NCBI GenBank assembly: GCA_016716665.1
Contig: JADJVH010000009.1
Span: forward strand, 62,001-126,000
Source: Candidatus Opimibacter iunctus
GTDB lineage: Bacteria; Bacteroidota; Bacteroidia; Chitinophagales; Saprospiraceae
DNA: 64,000 bases
Reading direction: 5' to 3'
Shown here: in pieces, positions 17,026 to 26,913 of the stretch
Position numbering within the stretch: position 1 is the first letter of the stretch
How the letters are laid out: each line of letters starts with the position of its first letter
Program-made: the position numbers and the translations under genes
Notes under the pieces: model-generated
What the model was told of the DNA's origin: nothing
What the model saw: only the letters and a program-made list of their open reading frames with translations
Databases searched by the model: none

Positions 17026-20013
17026 TTATTGCAATGTCACTTGCCCTCCAAACTGCACAGTCCCTGCTATGTTGGACAGGGTAACCCTCGTCATCGTGTT
17101 GGGTTCGCTCGCCAATAGCAGGTTTTGCAGCGTAAGGTTTCCTCCATTCTGTATTACATTACCCATGGATGCACCCGCATCCCCGTTGATGATCGACAGA
17201 TCCTTGATAGTATTGATGATCCCTGTATTGATCGCAAATATCCGGTGTGTTCCGTTTCCAGCGATTGTGAGTTGATTGATCCCCGGGCCATGAATGTTGA
17301 GGGTTTTATCAATGGTGATCGGACTGCTCAGCTGAATGGTCTGTCCATTGAGGGAAGGCGAAAAGGTAATCGTATTGTCGGAACAGCAGTTAGCCAGGAC
17401 AGTGCGCAAGGTTCCTTCGCCAGTATTGCCTGTAGAGGTGACGACCGTAGTTGGTATGCCGGAAGTAGTTTCATATGCACCTCGGTCAATAGTTCCAAAA
17501 ACTAATCTTGGATTGCCCAGCAAATCGGTGGAGGTGCTGTTGTATGCATTATTGCCTGTATTGTAAGCTGGGGAACAAGGTGTTGTCTGAAAATTGAAAC
17601 CTGCCTGGGAGACAAACAGCGGATTGGTATTGAACAATACATTGCTTCCGGTAACTCCAGCCGGTAATGATGCGCTTTGCAACATAGAGTAACTCACGTC
17701 TGCACTTCCACTTCCTATCTGCAGGTCACCCAGATTGTTCCAGAATATACTGTTCTTAAAGACATGGGCCCCGTTTTCAATTCGCACTAAAACGATATTC
17801 GGGGAGTTGCTGGCAAGCGTACAATTCGTGCACTGAACCTGCCCTCCATCGATATGAAATGCGCTTCCTGAACCTGTTGCGGCATTTGAGTAAAACAAGA
17901 CATTCACAAAGGATGAAGTGCCACTTGACTGGTAAACAGCTCCACCGCGTCCAAGGGAGTTTGGCGGATTCCCACTGGCGACATTCCATCGCAACACACA
18001 ATTGCGAACCACACCGGATGCGATAGAATATATACCGGCACCGTCCTTGCCTTCACCCGCAGATGCATCGGCATACCCGTTTTCAATATAGAATCCATCA
18101 AGGTGTGCCGCAGCTATTATGCGCACTACATTTTGACTGTTGAGTGGGTCTGAAGTATTGTTCTTGTCAATATCGCCGGATAAGATGCTGGGTGTAGTGA
18201 CAAGATTCCTCACCCCTGTAGTAGCAGAATATCCGCCCATGAGTACTACCGGGCTATTCAATACAAACCGCAAGGTCTGGTCATTGTCAATCAGGCCTGT
18301 TCCTTCATCCGGATAATAGGTGCCGGCAGCAACATAGATCGTGTCGACGCATGAGGTGACCGCAGCGAGTGCATCCTGTAATCGCTTATAAGCCTGGGCC
18401 CATGTATCTCCGGATTCAATGCCGGTCGTATTGATATTGACATACTTGACCTGACGGTAATCTGTCATTGGTGAGTTGCCACAGTATGCAGGATTACCTG
18501 TATTCTGGGCCTGGATATAGGTGCCGCCGGCCAGGTCATTTACGGAGAGTACACGTTTAGATTCACCAGGGGAGACACTGTAGTGCATCACTTCAGGAGC
18601 ACTGATCACATGCCCGAGTGCACACGCATGTCCGAGCTCATGCAGTGCGATCGTCTCAAAGTCCAGCTCTGTACCCGAAGGCAATGGCGGGCCATACTCC
18701 CATGTCAATCCGGCAAAGGCATCATTGAATACCATGTCTATTTCAACAATGTGTGTGGCATAGTCTGAGACATTGGCACAGTCATCATAGTAGCTTGCAG
18801 TTTGCGCGCCTACGCCTGCAGGGATTTCTTCGCCATTGTCAAAGCGGATGACATTGACCCCATCCTGTAAAATAGCATCTATGGAAGTGACATCACCGAT
18901 GATAAAGTTGACTTCTGTGGCACATCGCCAGGAGTTCAATGCACGCTCAAAGGACTTCCGGGCAGGAGAGTTGGCGTTAAATTCCGTATGGTATCTGTAG
19001 GTATATCCTCCGGTGCCGTTGTTATTATACAGATGCCTTTTAAACAGGGTAGGAGTGCCATTGATATCAAACTGGACATTGAATTGTGCGTATGGAATTG
19101 TCAGGGACTGTGTTGACGTTACCGCCATTCCACCAACAGTTACCCTTACTTGTCCGCTACCTGCGAAATAGGGCACTTTGATTTGTATTTGTGTGTTGCT
19201 CCACAACTGTACATGAGGGGAAGATGCCGCCACCCACGTAGCACCGCCATCATTTGGATTCTTAAATTCTACGGTGCTGGTTCCCATGGTAGCACCGAAT
19301 CCGCTTCCATTGATGGTGAGGATTGAAAACGTTCCTGCAGTGATGGTGAGCGGTGTCATAGAAGAGATGGAAGGGACCACACGTTGACTTGCAAAGGTTG
19401 GCTGAGGCAGTGGTTTTATTTGCCTGAAGTTTTCACCTGTGGAGTGGGTCATGACATCATACCAGCCTTCCCACGCAAATTGATTGAAGTGACCAGCGAC
19501 GGTTTTAGTGTTCAGGTCATAGTCAAAGACGGACTGGCTGCTGGCATAGGCCCGGTACACAGGATCACGAAAGCGCAATCCGTCCTCAGGATTTCTGAAC
19601 GTAAATTGCTTAAGGAAGAATGTACCCACCTGGCCGGTATGGAGTTCGATGCAGGGTGTCACCTGGATCGCCCTGTTGCCCACCACACCTCCAGACTCGA
19701 TGACGTCCACGGTGGCTTTTCGATAGGTTCCTTTAAACACCTTGGTGATCTCTATTGTATAAGAGGTGTAGATAAAATCTCCGGCGGTAGTGACAAAGGC
19801 ATCCTTTTCCGTGACCACACCCTCGATGACCAGATCGCTATTGGAGGCCTGGTCGTCAAGCGCAATCGGGATCATTATACACTGGGAAGAGCTCTCGTAC
19901 TGCAGCAATCCGGCTGTCAATACCAGTAGGACACGGCAAGTGATTTTGGAAAATATAGCCTGAAATGTGCAACGATGGATTGTTGCATGGGAAAGGGGGC
20001 AATTGAGCAACAT
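17026..20013 (-). CDS. Secreted metzincin-type protease with IPT/TIG and beta-helix regions
   Basis: A 995-residue protein read from 20013. A signal-like N-terminus leads into an IPT/TIG-type domain (residues about 215-310, with ITSMTPLTITAGTFSILTINGSGFG-like strands). The matrixin-like protease domain has the zinc motif HELGHACALGH (His458, Glu459, His462, His468) followed by a methionine turn near EVMHYS. The C-terminal half is a right-handed beta-helix with repeated short strands (DGFYIENGY, NCVLRWNVAS, NVLFYSNAA, TIKDLSIINGDAG). It is expected to be an exported zinc protease. No standard T9SS domain is visible at the end, which stops at a beta-helix strand, so a lost 3' end is possible. 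Confidence 0.75.
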   Translation of the reverse strand: MLLNCPLSHATIHRCTFQAIFSKITCRVLLVLTAGLLQYESSSQCIMIPIALDDQASNSDLVIEGVVTEKDAFVTTAGDFIYTSYTIEITKVFKGTYRKATVDVIESGGVVGNRAIQVTPCIELHTGQVGTFFLKQFTFRNPEDGLRFRDPVYRAYASSQSVFDYDLNTKTVAGHFNQFAWEGWYDVMTHSTGENFRQIKPLPQPTFASQRVVPSISSMTPLTITAGTFSILTINGSGFGATMGTSTVEFKNPNDGGATWVAASSPHVQLWSNTQIQIKVPYFAGSGQVRVTVGGMAVTSTQSLTIPYAQFNVQFDINGTPTLFKRHLYNNNGTGGYTYRYHTEFNANSPARKSFERALNSWRCATEVNFIIGDVTSIDAILQDGVNVIRFDNGEEIPAGVGAQTASYYDDCANVSDYATHIVEIDMVFNDAFAGLTWEYGPPLPSGTELDFETIALHELGHACALGHVISAPEVMHYSVSPGESKRVLSVNDLAGGTYIQAQNTGNPAYCGNSPMTDYRQVKYVNINTTGIESGDTWAQAYKRLQDALAAVTSCVDTIYVAAGTYYPDEGTGLIDNDQTLRFVLNSPVVLMGGYSATTGVRNLVTTPSILSGDIDKNNTSDPLNSQNVVRIIAAAHLDGFYIENGYADASAGEGKDGAGIYSIASGVVRNCVLRWNVASGNPPNSLGRGGAVYQSSGTSSFVNVLFYSNAATGSGSAFHIDGGQVQCTNCTLASNSPNIVLVRIENGAHVFKNSIFWNNLGDLQIGSGSADVSYSMLQSASLPAGVTGSNVLFNTNPLFVSQAGFNFQTTPCSPAYNTGNNAYNSTSTDLLGNPRLVFGTIDRGAYETTSGIPTTVVTSTGNTGEGTLRTVLANCCSDNTITFSPSLNGQTIQLSSPITIDKTLNIHGPGINQLTIAGNGTHRIFAINTGIINTIKDLSIINGDAGASMGNVIQNGGNLTLQNLLLASEPNTMTRVTLSNIAGTVQFGGQVTLQ

Positions 20014-20450
20014 GTTAAAGACAAAAGTGGAGTGAGCGAAAGCACAATATTACAAATTTTCCGCGCTTTTCAATAAGCCGTTTGCCCTTGAAGGACAGTT
20101 TGTGGGAGCTTTTCGGATATCCAATCAGGTATGAAATGGAAAATCATAGTACTCCTCTTTTCTTTGAACATCCGGCTCCATTAGCAATCTATATATGAGA
20201 GGAGCGAATGGGGTGAAATCTGTCAAGGCAGAGCACTTTCAGCTGGAGAAAGGGTATGATATTGGTTTTTTAGATGGAGTTTTAAATAAGACCTTGCAAT
20301 TTTTCGGGCTTACCTAAGTCATTGGTACCTGTGCATTACATTTCAATACACTGTAACCTGGTGTTATAAATTCGTTTCTTTATGGAATGGATTTAGGCGA
20401 CAAGTGGTCAGCCCTGAAGCTGTCCTTTTGCGTTTGGAGGCTATTCATAT
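20014..20450. other. Intergenic region without a supported gene
   Basis: It separates the protease gene from the AraC-type regulator gene and must hold the promoters of both. A 40-codon frame from 20194 exists but has no recognisable content. No repeat or RNA was recognised. Confidence 0.5.
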
Positions 20451-21776
20451 ATGGAAAGTGTTAACATCGTATTGCATATCATTTCGCTTGTCTTTGCCAT
20501 CCTGGCAGCCTCTCTATTATTGTTTGTCAACCAGGAGCGCAGGCACAGCAATACATTGCTTGCTTTTGTTTTACTTGCCTTCGCGCTGCAGCATTTGGTG
20601 CTGTTCCTCCTCTTTTCAAAGTGGATACTCCATGCACCCTGGTTGTTGAGGGTCGCAGGCCCTAGCACATTTCTTATTGGCCCGGCTGCCTGTTTGTATA
20701 TCAGGTCTGTATTGCATGATGAAATGCAGTACAGGAAATATGACTGGTTATTTCTGGTGCCGGCCTTTTTGGCACTTGTTAATTTTGTGCCCTACTATTT
20801 GCTGTCCAACCAGGAGAAAATCGAATTACTCTATCGGAGTTTTTATAACAATCCCCGGCAACCGGATTCCGGACGGGGACTGCTGCCAAGCCCGATTTAT
20901 TATAGCTTCCGTGCGCTTTGGTCAGGGTTTTGTATCTGGCTGGGATACTCCCAACTTTTCAGATTTAGAAAAGACAGTTCAGCAGCATTGCTGGAAGGCA
21001 ATAAAATACTGATCCGGTGGCTTTTTACATTCAATGGACTCTTGACCGCCATTTTGCTGGCGGTGCTTGCTAAGCTCTTTATTGTCCCAGTGAAGAATTC
21101 GCCGGTTACGGTTTCCGATGTGCTGATTGCCGTCACCGTTGTATTCATTTGTCTTCAACTTTTTCTGCGACCACATATTTTATATGGTGTCCATAGCCCA
21201 TTGTCTCTTCCACTGACTTTGCCTGATCAAGGCCAATTGGCCGAAATTACTGAATCGGCTGTGCCACAACTGGTTCCTCTTGAAGATGTCGAGTCTGCCG
21301 CGATTCCCATACAATTCTCGCCGACCGACCTCGAAAGCAAGCAGTATAAACAGATCATTGAGTTGTACTTCCAGGAGAGAAAGCCATATTTAAATATGGA
21401 TTTTTCGCTTGAGAAGGCCGTAGAGGATATCCGGATCCCCAGGTATATCTTATCCGCCTTCATTAACCGCCAGTATGGTTTAGGATTTCGTGAGTTTATC
21501 AACAGGCACAGGATAGAATATTTTATAGAAAACAAGGATAAGGAAGAGTGGAAACTCCTCACCCTTGAAGCTATAGCTTCCCACTGCGGTTTTGGGAGCC
21601 GCTCTACATTCATCAGGAGCTTTAGGCAATATACAGGCTACAATCCTTCCGATTTTCTGAAAAAACCTAGACTCCATTCCCTGAGCTACAGGCTGATTTG
21701 CCCCATTTTACGTGCCTCCGACATTTTGCAACATCCAAACGACATTCTAATACAATGTCCTTCCCGGTATAAATGA
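20451..21776 (+). CDS. Membrane-anchored AraC-family transcription regulator
   Basis: A 441-residue protein. The first 240 residues hold about seven hydrophobic helices (from IVLHIISLVFAILAASLLLFV to VLIAVTVVFICLQLFL). A linker follows, then an AraC-type double helix-turn-helix (NMDFSLEKAVEDIRIPRYILSAFINRQYGLGFREFINRHRIEYF ... LTLEAIASHCGFGSRSTFIRSFRQYTGYNPSDF). This is the 7TM-AraC design common in Bacteroidota, in which a membrane sensor is fused to the DNA-binding domain. The last 30 residues after the second helix-turn-helix are unusual and may reflect an indel near 21680. Confidence 0.8.
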   Translation: MESVNIVLHIISLVFAILAASLLLFVNQERRHSNTLLAFVLLAFALQHLVLFLLFSKWILHAPWLLRVAGPSTFLIGPAACLYIRSVLHDEMQYRKYDWLFLVPAFLALVNFVPYYLLSNQEKIELLYRSFYNNPRQPDSGRGLLPSPIYYSFRALWSGFCIWLGYSQLFRFRKDSSAALLEGNKILIRWLFTFNGLLTAILLAVLAKLFIVPVKNSPVTVSDVLIAVTVVFICLQLFLRPHILYGVHSPLSLPLTLPDQGQLAEITESAVPQLVPLEDVESAAIPIQFSPTDLESKQYKQIIELYFQERKPYLNMDFSLEKAVEDIRIPRYILSAFINRQYGLGFREFINRHRIEYFIENKDKEEWKLLTLEAIASHCGFGSRSTFIRSFRQYTGYNPSDFLKKPRLHSLSYRLICPILRASDILQHPNDILIQCPSRYK

Positions 21777-21886
21777 AATTTCCAACGGCAGGCTAGACCT
21801 TACGGTTCCATAGAGGGTTTTTACTGAAAACGGTCCCTCGTTTATTTAGCCACCTGATCTTCCTTGAAATATAATAATGGTTTAAT

Positions 21887-23227
21887 ATGAAAAATTTCCT
21901 TTGTCTTGTTCTTTCGTTGTTTCCGCTTTGGGCTTTTAGCCAGGCTGGTTCGGATATTGCCCCTGTAAAGTCCCTTTTGATCAATAATGTCCAGATTTTT
22001 AACGGAAAGGATGAAAAGACGATCACAGGCAATGTCCTTGTCGTCAATAACCTGATCAGTAAAATCTCGACGGCCCCTATTCCGGTCAATCGCAGCGGTG
22101 AAACTATTGTGATTGATGGTAAGGGTAAATTCCTGATGCCAGGCTTGATTGATGCTCATATGCATATGGTTTTAGCCGGTTCCACATTATCACAAATGCA
22201 AAATGGTGAAGTTGGAGCAGCATTTATCCGGGCCGGTGAGGAAGCCGGAAATGTGTTACAACGTGGTTTTACCTCAGTCAGAGATTTGGGAGGCCCTAGC
22301 TTTGGGCTGAAACAAACTATTGACGCAGGAGTGATTCCCGGACCGAGAATCTGGCCCAGCGGCCCTATGATTTCGCAGACATCCGGACATGGTGACTTTA
22401 GAAACATAAATCAGCGACCGGTTTCACTGGGCGGATGCCTGGATCATTCTGAGCAGATTGATGCCGCTTTGATTGCGGATGGCCGGGATGCTGTGCTTGT
22501 GGCTGCCAGGGAGACATTGAAGAGAGGTGCTTCACAAATTAAACTGTGTGCGGGAGGTGGCGTGTCTTCTGTATTCGACCCGATTGATGTGAGCCAATAT
22601 TCTGAAGATGAAATACGTGCTGCAGTGGAAGCGGCTGCCGATTGGGGAACGTATGTGACTGTACACGCCTTTACCCCTAGAGCTGTCAATAAGGCAATTG
22701 CGGCAGGAGTTCAGTGTATCGAGCATGGACAGTTACTCGATGAGGCTACCATGAAGCTCATGGGCGAAAAGGGAGTCTGGTTAAGTATACAGGCTTTGGA
22801 CAGTGAGGGACGGGAAGACTTTACAGCAGAACAGAAGCAAAAGAAGGCTGACGTTGCCAATGGCGCAGATGCCGTAATAAAGTTGGCGAAAAAATATGGT
22901 GTCAAAATGGCCTGGGGGACAGATGTGTTTTTCAATCCGGCTATTAATAAGAACCAGAATACCTACATCGCCAAAATGGGGAATTGGTTTACCCCATATG
23001 AAGTGCTTAAACTGATTACGTCTGACAACGCAAGATTGCTTGCCCTTTCGGGAAATAGAAGCCCATACCGGGAAGGAGCATTAGGTGTGATTGAAGTGGG
23101 TGCATATGCTGACTTGTTATTGGTAGATGGTAATCCATTAAGCGACATCAATGTCATGGTAGACTACGACAAGAACTTTGTACTGATCATCAAGGACGGA
23201 AAGGTCTGTAAGAATACAATCAGGTAA
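21887..23227 (+). CDS. Secreted amidohydrolase (imidazolonepropionase-like)
   Basis: A 446-residue protein with a signal peptide (MKNFLCLVLSLFPLWAFSQ). It has an amidohydrolase TIM-barrel: the metal-binding MPGLIDAHMHM after a beta-sandwich N-terminus, GFTSVRDLGG, a lysine in IKLCAGGG that may be carbamylated, VHAFTPRAVNKAIAAGVQCIEHG with the next metal-binding histidines, and WGTDVFFNP with the catalytic aspartate. The end ALGVIEVGAYADLLLVDGNPLSDI is the usual second half of the sandwich. Family members cleave dipeptides (Xaa-Pro/Arg type) or cyclic amides; the substrate here is unknown. It is one of a pair of adjacent forward genes of exported proteins. Confidence 0.85.
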   Translation: MKNFLCLVLSLFPLWAFSQAGSDIAPVKSLLINNVQIFNGKDEKTITGNVLVVNNLISKISTAPIPVNRSGETIVIDGKGKFLMPGLIDAHMHMVLAGSTLSQMQNGEVGAAFIRAGEEAGNVLQRGFTSVRDLGGPSFGLKQTIDAGVIPGPRIWPSGPMISQTSGHGDFRNINQRPVSLGGCLDHSEQIDAALIADGRDAVLVAARETLKRGASQIKLCAGGGVSSVFDPIDVSQYSEDEIRAAVEAAADWGTYVTVHAFTPRAVNKAIAAGVQCIEHGQLLDEATMKLMGEKGVWLSIQALDSEGREDFTAEQKQKKADVANGADAVIKLAKKYGVKMAWGTDVFFNPAINKNQNTYIAKMGNWFTPYEVLKLITSDNARLLALSGNRSPYREGALGVIEVGAYADLLLVDGNPLSDINVMVDYDKNFVLIIKDGKVCKNTIR

Positions 23228-23270
23228 TTCACGATCATTTTCATTTAATAACCAAGTAATAAAACACACT

Positions 23271-23702
23271 ATGGTAGTCAGGACACTTACAAAGTTCTTT
23301 TTTTTGATGTTACTCTCTTTCAGCACACTTTCCGCGCATGCACAAATCTTCCACCATTCGGGACATGGTCAACACGCTGAATGGAAAATACTTGGCCGTA
23401 CACAGGCAGGTCGCACAGCTGATCATGATATTATTGTTGTCCCGGGACCTTATGATCACTTCAGGAAACTCAAATTCAAGGTTACCGATGCACCTTTACA
23501 AATGATGCGCATGTTGGTCCGCTATGATGATGGAGGGCGGCCGGAAAATATTGAAACGCGATTCGAGATTCCGCAAGGCGGTGAAAGTCGGATTATCGAT
23601 TTGCATGGAGGAAGAAGGAAACTCAAATCCGTTGAGTTTTGGTATGACACTAAGGGATGGTTGCATGGCAAAGCTGATGTGATCCTGTTTGGGATCAAAT
23701 GA
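23271..23702 (+). CDS. Small secreted DUF2541-like protein
   Basis: A 143-residue product with a signal peptide (ending near STLSAHAQ) and a beta-sandwich holding W-K-x-L-G-R ... ADHDIIVVPG ... FRKLKFKVTDAPL ... GGESRIIDLHGGRRKLKSVEFWYDT. These conserved strands match the DUF2541 pattern. Function unknown. It follows the amidohydrolase gene by 44 bases on the same strand. Confidence 0.65.
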   Translation: MVVRTLTKFFFLMLLSFSTLSAHAQIFHHSGHGQHAEWKILGRTQAGRTADHDIIVVPGPYDHFRKLKFKVTDAPLQMMRMLVRYDDGGRPENIETRFEIPQGGESRIIDLHGGRRKLKSVEFWYDTKGWLHGKADVILFGIK

Positions 23703-23927
23703 AGTTGCATTGTTAATGATTACGACTTTTCCCCTTTGATCAAGATTGCATGGCAGTTTTGATCGGTGGTTAGTTGAGTATTCAATACCTAAGTTTCCGT
23801 TTTAAAAGTATGAGGACCTGCTACTTGCTGGTCTCTTACGTTTAAAAAATATTTCCTCCGTATCTTGCACTCGCAAGACCAAAGCTTTTTTATTCGCCAC
23901 CTGGTCGATGCCTCTAATTATCAGCAC

Positions 23928-24440
23928 ATGAAAGTGATATCCTTTTTCTGGCCCTTCTGCTTTAGCGTCATCGGCATTTTTGGATTACAGGCTTGCAGCA
24001 AGCTATCTGCGGATTCATCCTCCACCAATGAAGCTTCGCAGCAGTGGATGGTCAATATCAATGAAGCCTATGCACAATCGGTCAAGGAGCAAAAACCTGT
24101 CCTGGCCTATTTTACATCCAGCGACACCTGCGGGCTATGCAAGCAGCTTGATGCCAACGTATTTGCTTCACCCACATTTACCACCTGGGCTGAGAAAAAG
24201 GTCGTGCTGTTTAAAGTTGATTTCGCCACCCTCGACCAGCTTCCCAAAGGCAACCAGGAACAGAATACCGCGATGGCCCAGTCACTGAAGGCTACCACCT
24301 ATCCGACGATATGGATGCTCAACGTAACGCATGAAGTTGAAAATGGTAGGTTCAAGGTTAAGCCACTTGGATATACAGGTTATCAGCCGTCACCTGAAAA
24401 ACTTATAGGGGCGCTGCAGAATTTCGTGCCGCGGAAATAA
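23928..24440 (+). CDS. Thioredoxin-family lipoprotein (CGLC)
   Basis: The start is set at the ATG at 23928, which yields a lipoprotein signal with lipobox LQAC (Cys23). A thioredoxin-fold domain follows with SSDTCGLCKQLDANVF and the cis-proline segment TTYPTIWML. It is a paralogue of the protein at 3853-4401, sharing the order lipobox, NEAYAQSVKEQKPVLAYF, CxxC and LGYTGYQPSPEKL. It probably reduces disulfides in the periplasm. Confidence 0.8.
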   Translation: MKVISFFWPFCFSVIGIFGLQACSKLSADSSSTNEASQQWMVNINEAYAQSVKEQKPVLAYFTSSDTCGLCKQLDANVFASPTFTTWAEKKVVLFKVDFATLDQLPKGNQEQNTAMAQSLKATTYPTIWMLNVTHEVENGRFKVKPLGYTGYQPSPEKLIGALQNFVPRK

Positions 24441-24502
24441 CCAAATCCTATCCAATTTTAGTGCCCAAAACGCCACCATCTTCTCGCTGTGCAGCATCTA
24501 AC

Positions 24503-24590
24503 GTTGCACTGAAAATCAAACACCCCTCTTTCCTGTAAGATCATGCGCATAAACGAAATCACTCCAGAGAGAGGGGAGGGGGGTGAGTTC
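24503..24590. repeat. Direct repeat, copy 1 (about 87 bp)
   Basis: It starts GTTGCACTGAAAATCAAA and ends GGTGAGTTC. The second copy at 24700-24786 differs by only a few bases. CCCCTCTTTC near the start can pair with GAGAGAGGGG near the end (one G-T pair), so each copy can form a hairpin. Confidence 0.85.
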
Positions 24591-24699
24591 AGCAGGATAA
24601 TTAAAAGGGAAGATCTATGTGAATATTGAATACCCAACAAGGAACAAGGAATTGAGAAGTAATACCTAGAAGGAAATTATTCGCATTTCATAATCATGT

Positions 24700-24786
24700 G
24701 TTGCACTGAAAATCAAACCCCCCTCTTTCCTGTAAGATCATGCGCATAAACGAAATCACTCGAGAGAGAGGGGAGGGGGTGAGTTC
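24700..24786. repeat. Direct repeat, copy 2 (about 87 bp)
   Basis: Near-identical to 24503-24590. It lies just upstream of the lipoprotein gene starting at 24875, so it is in that gene's promoter/leader region. The longer reading frame from 24740 runs through it and should not be used as the start. Confidence 0.85.
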
Positions 24787-24874
24787 TGTAGGATCCGTCT
24801 CGGACCTGACAATTATAGCCGGAGGTTGTGAATGTTTAAAGGAATTCCGTACATTTCTTTTAAAATCCTACCCT

Positions 24875-26584
24875 ATGAAAACTAAATCTATCCTTCTGGT
24901 ACTCTCAGTACTGTTTTATTTTGGTTGTTCGACCGATGATTCAATCGTTCCAACTAAGGAAATTAAGGGCTCCCTTTTCGTTATGGTCAAAGATCCTGCA
25001 GGTAAGCCTGTTCAAGGCGCTACAATTGACATCGGTGATCAGACGGTTACCACCGATGAGGATGGAACTTATTTTTTCACACAGATCACCTTGACCGGGG
25101 ATGATTATCTGCAAGTGGCCAAGACCGGCTATTTCAAAGGCTCAAGACGATTTGTGACCAGTGGATCACCTACTCAGTTTCTCAACATTACCTTACTGCC
25201 GCAGCAGGAGATAGGAAGTTTTAGCAGTACACAAGCAAGCATCATTTCCATTGACGCGAAATCATCGTTGACCTTTCCGGATCATGCAGTGACGCGCGCA
25301 GATGGCTCAACCTATCAAGGCAATGTCCATGTGCTCGCAAATCCGATTTATGGAGATGATCCACTGTTGTCGCAAAAGATGCCTGGTACATTGACAGGAC
25401 TTGATCAGTCAGGCACCAAGGTAGCATTAGGTAGTCTCGGTATGATAGCATTGGAACTTCAGGCAGACGATGGCGGATTGTTGCAAATAGCATCCGGGAA
25501 AACGGTTGAATTGCGATTAGCGATTCCTACAAAACAAATTAACACAGCACCCTCAACCATTCCACTATGGTATTTTGATGATGCTAAAGGGTATTGGGTG
25601 GAGGAAGGACAGGCTGTTCTGGATGGCAAGGCCTATGTGGCTCATCTGCCTCATTTTTCCTTTTGGAATTGTGATGAAATGTTTACGCTTGTCAATTGGC
25701 AGGCCAGGTTTATCTATTCAAATGGAATGCCTGCACAGAATGTCACAATATGTCTCACAAACCCGAGGCTGAATGACCAGCGATGTGCACAAACAGATGC
25801 TAATGGCGTGATTTCAGGCGGTATCCCGGCTGATGAAGTATTAGAAATAAGCCTTGAGGGCTTATGCGGAATGGAAGGATATGCAGATCAGGTGGGTCCT
25901 TTCAGTGATGACGTAAAAATGGATGATATCGTGGTAGAAGAGCTTAATATGGCTACCATTTCCGGTACGGCACTGCAATGTGATGGCTCTCCTTTAAAAT
26001 CAGGTTTTGTAAAGGTGAGTACGCCGAAAGGTTTCTATGTTTTTCCAATCACTGATGCAGCGGGCCATTATGAGGGTAGTTATGTGTTTTGTGAAGGGGA
26101 TGTGCTGACCCTGCGGGTTTATGATACAGCAAATGGATTACTCAGTCTTTCCCATTTTATTTCGTTTGACCGGAATTTGGATGCAGGCAGTATCAAGGCA
26201 TGTGAGGAGGCAGATGAGTTTATCCGGTATAAGATCACAGGATTTTCGAGAGCGTATTCGTATTACAATATCCTTACATCCAGTTCAGGTTACACCAGTA
26301 TTGAATCCTTAGACAGCATTGGATACCGAGGTAGATTAGGATGGACATTTGATGGGGTTACAACGGGACAATACAGGGGGTATACAATGTCTGGTAATCA
26401 GATCAATCTCCCGAATGGCCAGGTGGGGTATGTCCTGAAGATGGATCTCGACGTGACCGAATATGGCCCGAACGGTGGCTACATCAGTGGAAGTTTCAGC
26501 GGAAAAATCAATGTCGGTGGCAATGGATCCGGAGGATCCGGAGATTCTGATTTTGCCGGTTCATTTTCGGTGAGAAGGAAGTAA
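24875..26584 (+). CDS. Lipoprotein with carboxypeptidase-regulatory-like domain
   Basis: The ATG at 24875 gives a lipoprotein signal (lipobox YFGC, Cys18). Next comes a carboxypeptidase-regulatory-like/CNA-B beta-sandwich (GSLFVMVKDPAGKPVQGATIDIGDQTVTTDEDGTYFF). A larger domain follows with SLTFPDHAVTRADGSTYQGNVHV and LPHFSFWNCDE, then two more Ig-like repeats. The order resembles Bacteroidota surface lipoproteins of unknown ligand. The end is Gly/Ser-rich. Confidence 0.75.
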   Translation: MKTKSILLVLSVLFYFGCSTDDSIVPTKEIKGSLFVMVKDPAGKPVQGATIDIGDQTVTTDEDGTYFFTQITLTGDDYLQVAKTGYFKGSRRFVTSGSPTQFLNITLLPQQEIGSFSSTQASIISIDAKSSLTFPDHAVTRADGSTYQGNVHVLANPIYGDDPLLSQKMPGTLTGLDQSGTKVALGSLGMIALELQADDGGLLQIASGKTVELRLAIPTKQINTAPSTIPLWYFDDAKGYWVEEGQAVLDGKAYVAHLPHFSFWNCDEMFTLVNWQARFIYSNGMPAQNVTICLTNPRLNDQRCAQTDANGVISGGIPADEVLEISLEGLCGMEGYADQVGPFSDDVKMDDIVVEELNMATISGTALQCDGSPLKSGFVKVSTPKGFYVFPITDAAGHYEGSYVFCEGDVLTLRVYDTANGLLSLSHFISFDRNLDAGSIKACEEADEFIRYKITGFSRAYSYYNILTSSSGYTSIESLDSIGYRGRLGWTFDGVTTGQYRGYTMSGNQINLPNGQVGYVLKMDLDVTEYGPNGGYISGSFSGKINVGGNGSGGSGDSDFAGSFSVRRK

Positions 26585-26616
26585 ATTAGCAGAGACATTT
26601 TCAAATACACTAGTCT

Positions 26617-26892
26617 ATGCCTTGCCTGCTGACCTTTATTGCCATATCCTTTCCACGTATCCTCATATTGGTCTTGTGGATTTTTACAGAATGGTTCTCC
26701 GGCGTATTCAGCTCTATGCTATGGCCTGTTATTGGATTTTTCCTCATGCCACTGACGACGCTTTGGTATAGTGTCGTCATCAAGCACTACGGTGGGCAAT
26801 GGAATGCCTTGACTATATCCGTCATGGTACTCGCCGTGGTGATTGATCTAGGGTCCAATGGCAACGGATATAAGCACGGGAAGAGCCGGTGA
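26617..26892 (+). CDS. Small hypothetical membrane protein
   Basis: 91 residues, with three hydrophobic helices (about residues 3-24, 29-53, 64-80) and a basic C-terminus (GYKHGKSR). The pattern resembles small uncharacterised inner-membrane proteins. It sits between two lipoprotein genes on opposite strands. I cannot name a function. Confidence 0.55.
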   Translation: MPCLLTFIAISFPRILILVLWIFTEWFSGVFSSMLWPVIGFFLMPLTTLWYSVVIKHYGGQWNALTISVMVLAVVIDLGSNGNGYKHGKSR

Positions 26893-26913
26893 TTAGCAGC
26901 CTTAGCCCTAGCC

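Noticed and set aside
20194..20316. A 40-codon frame between the protease and AraC genes
   Set aside because: No recognisable content, no promoter match, and the length is within chance.
24740..24874. Upstream start for the lipoprotein gene
   Set aside because: It would translate the 87-bp direct repeat and place the lipoprotein signal in the middle of the protein.
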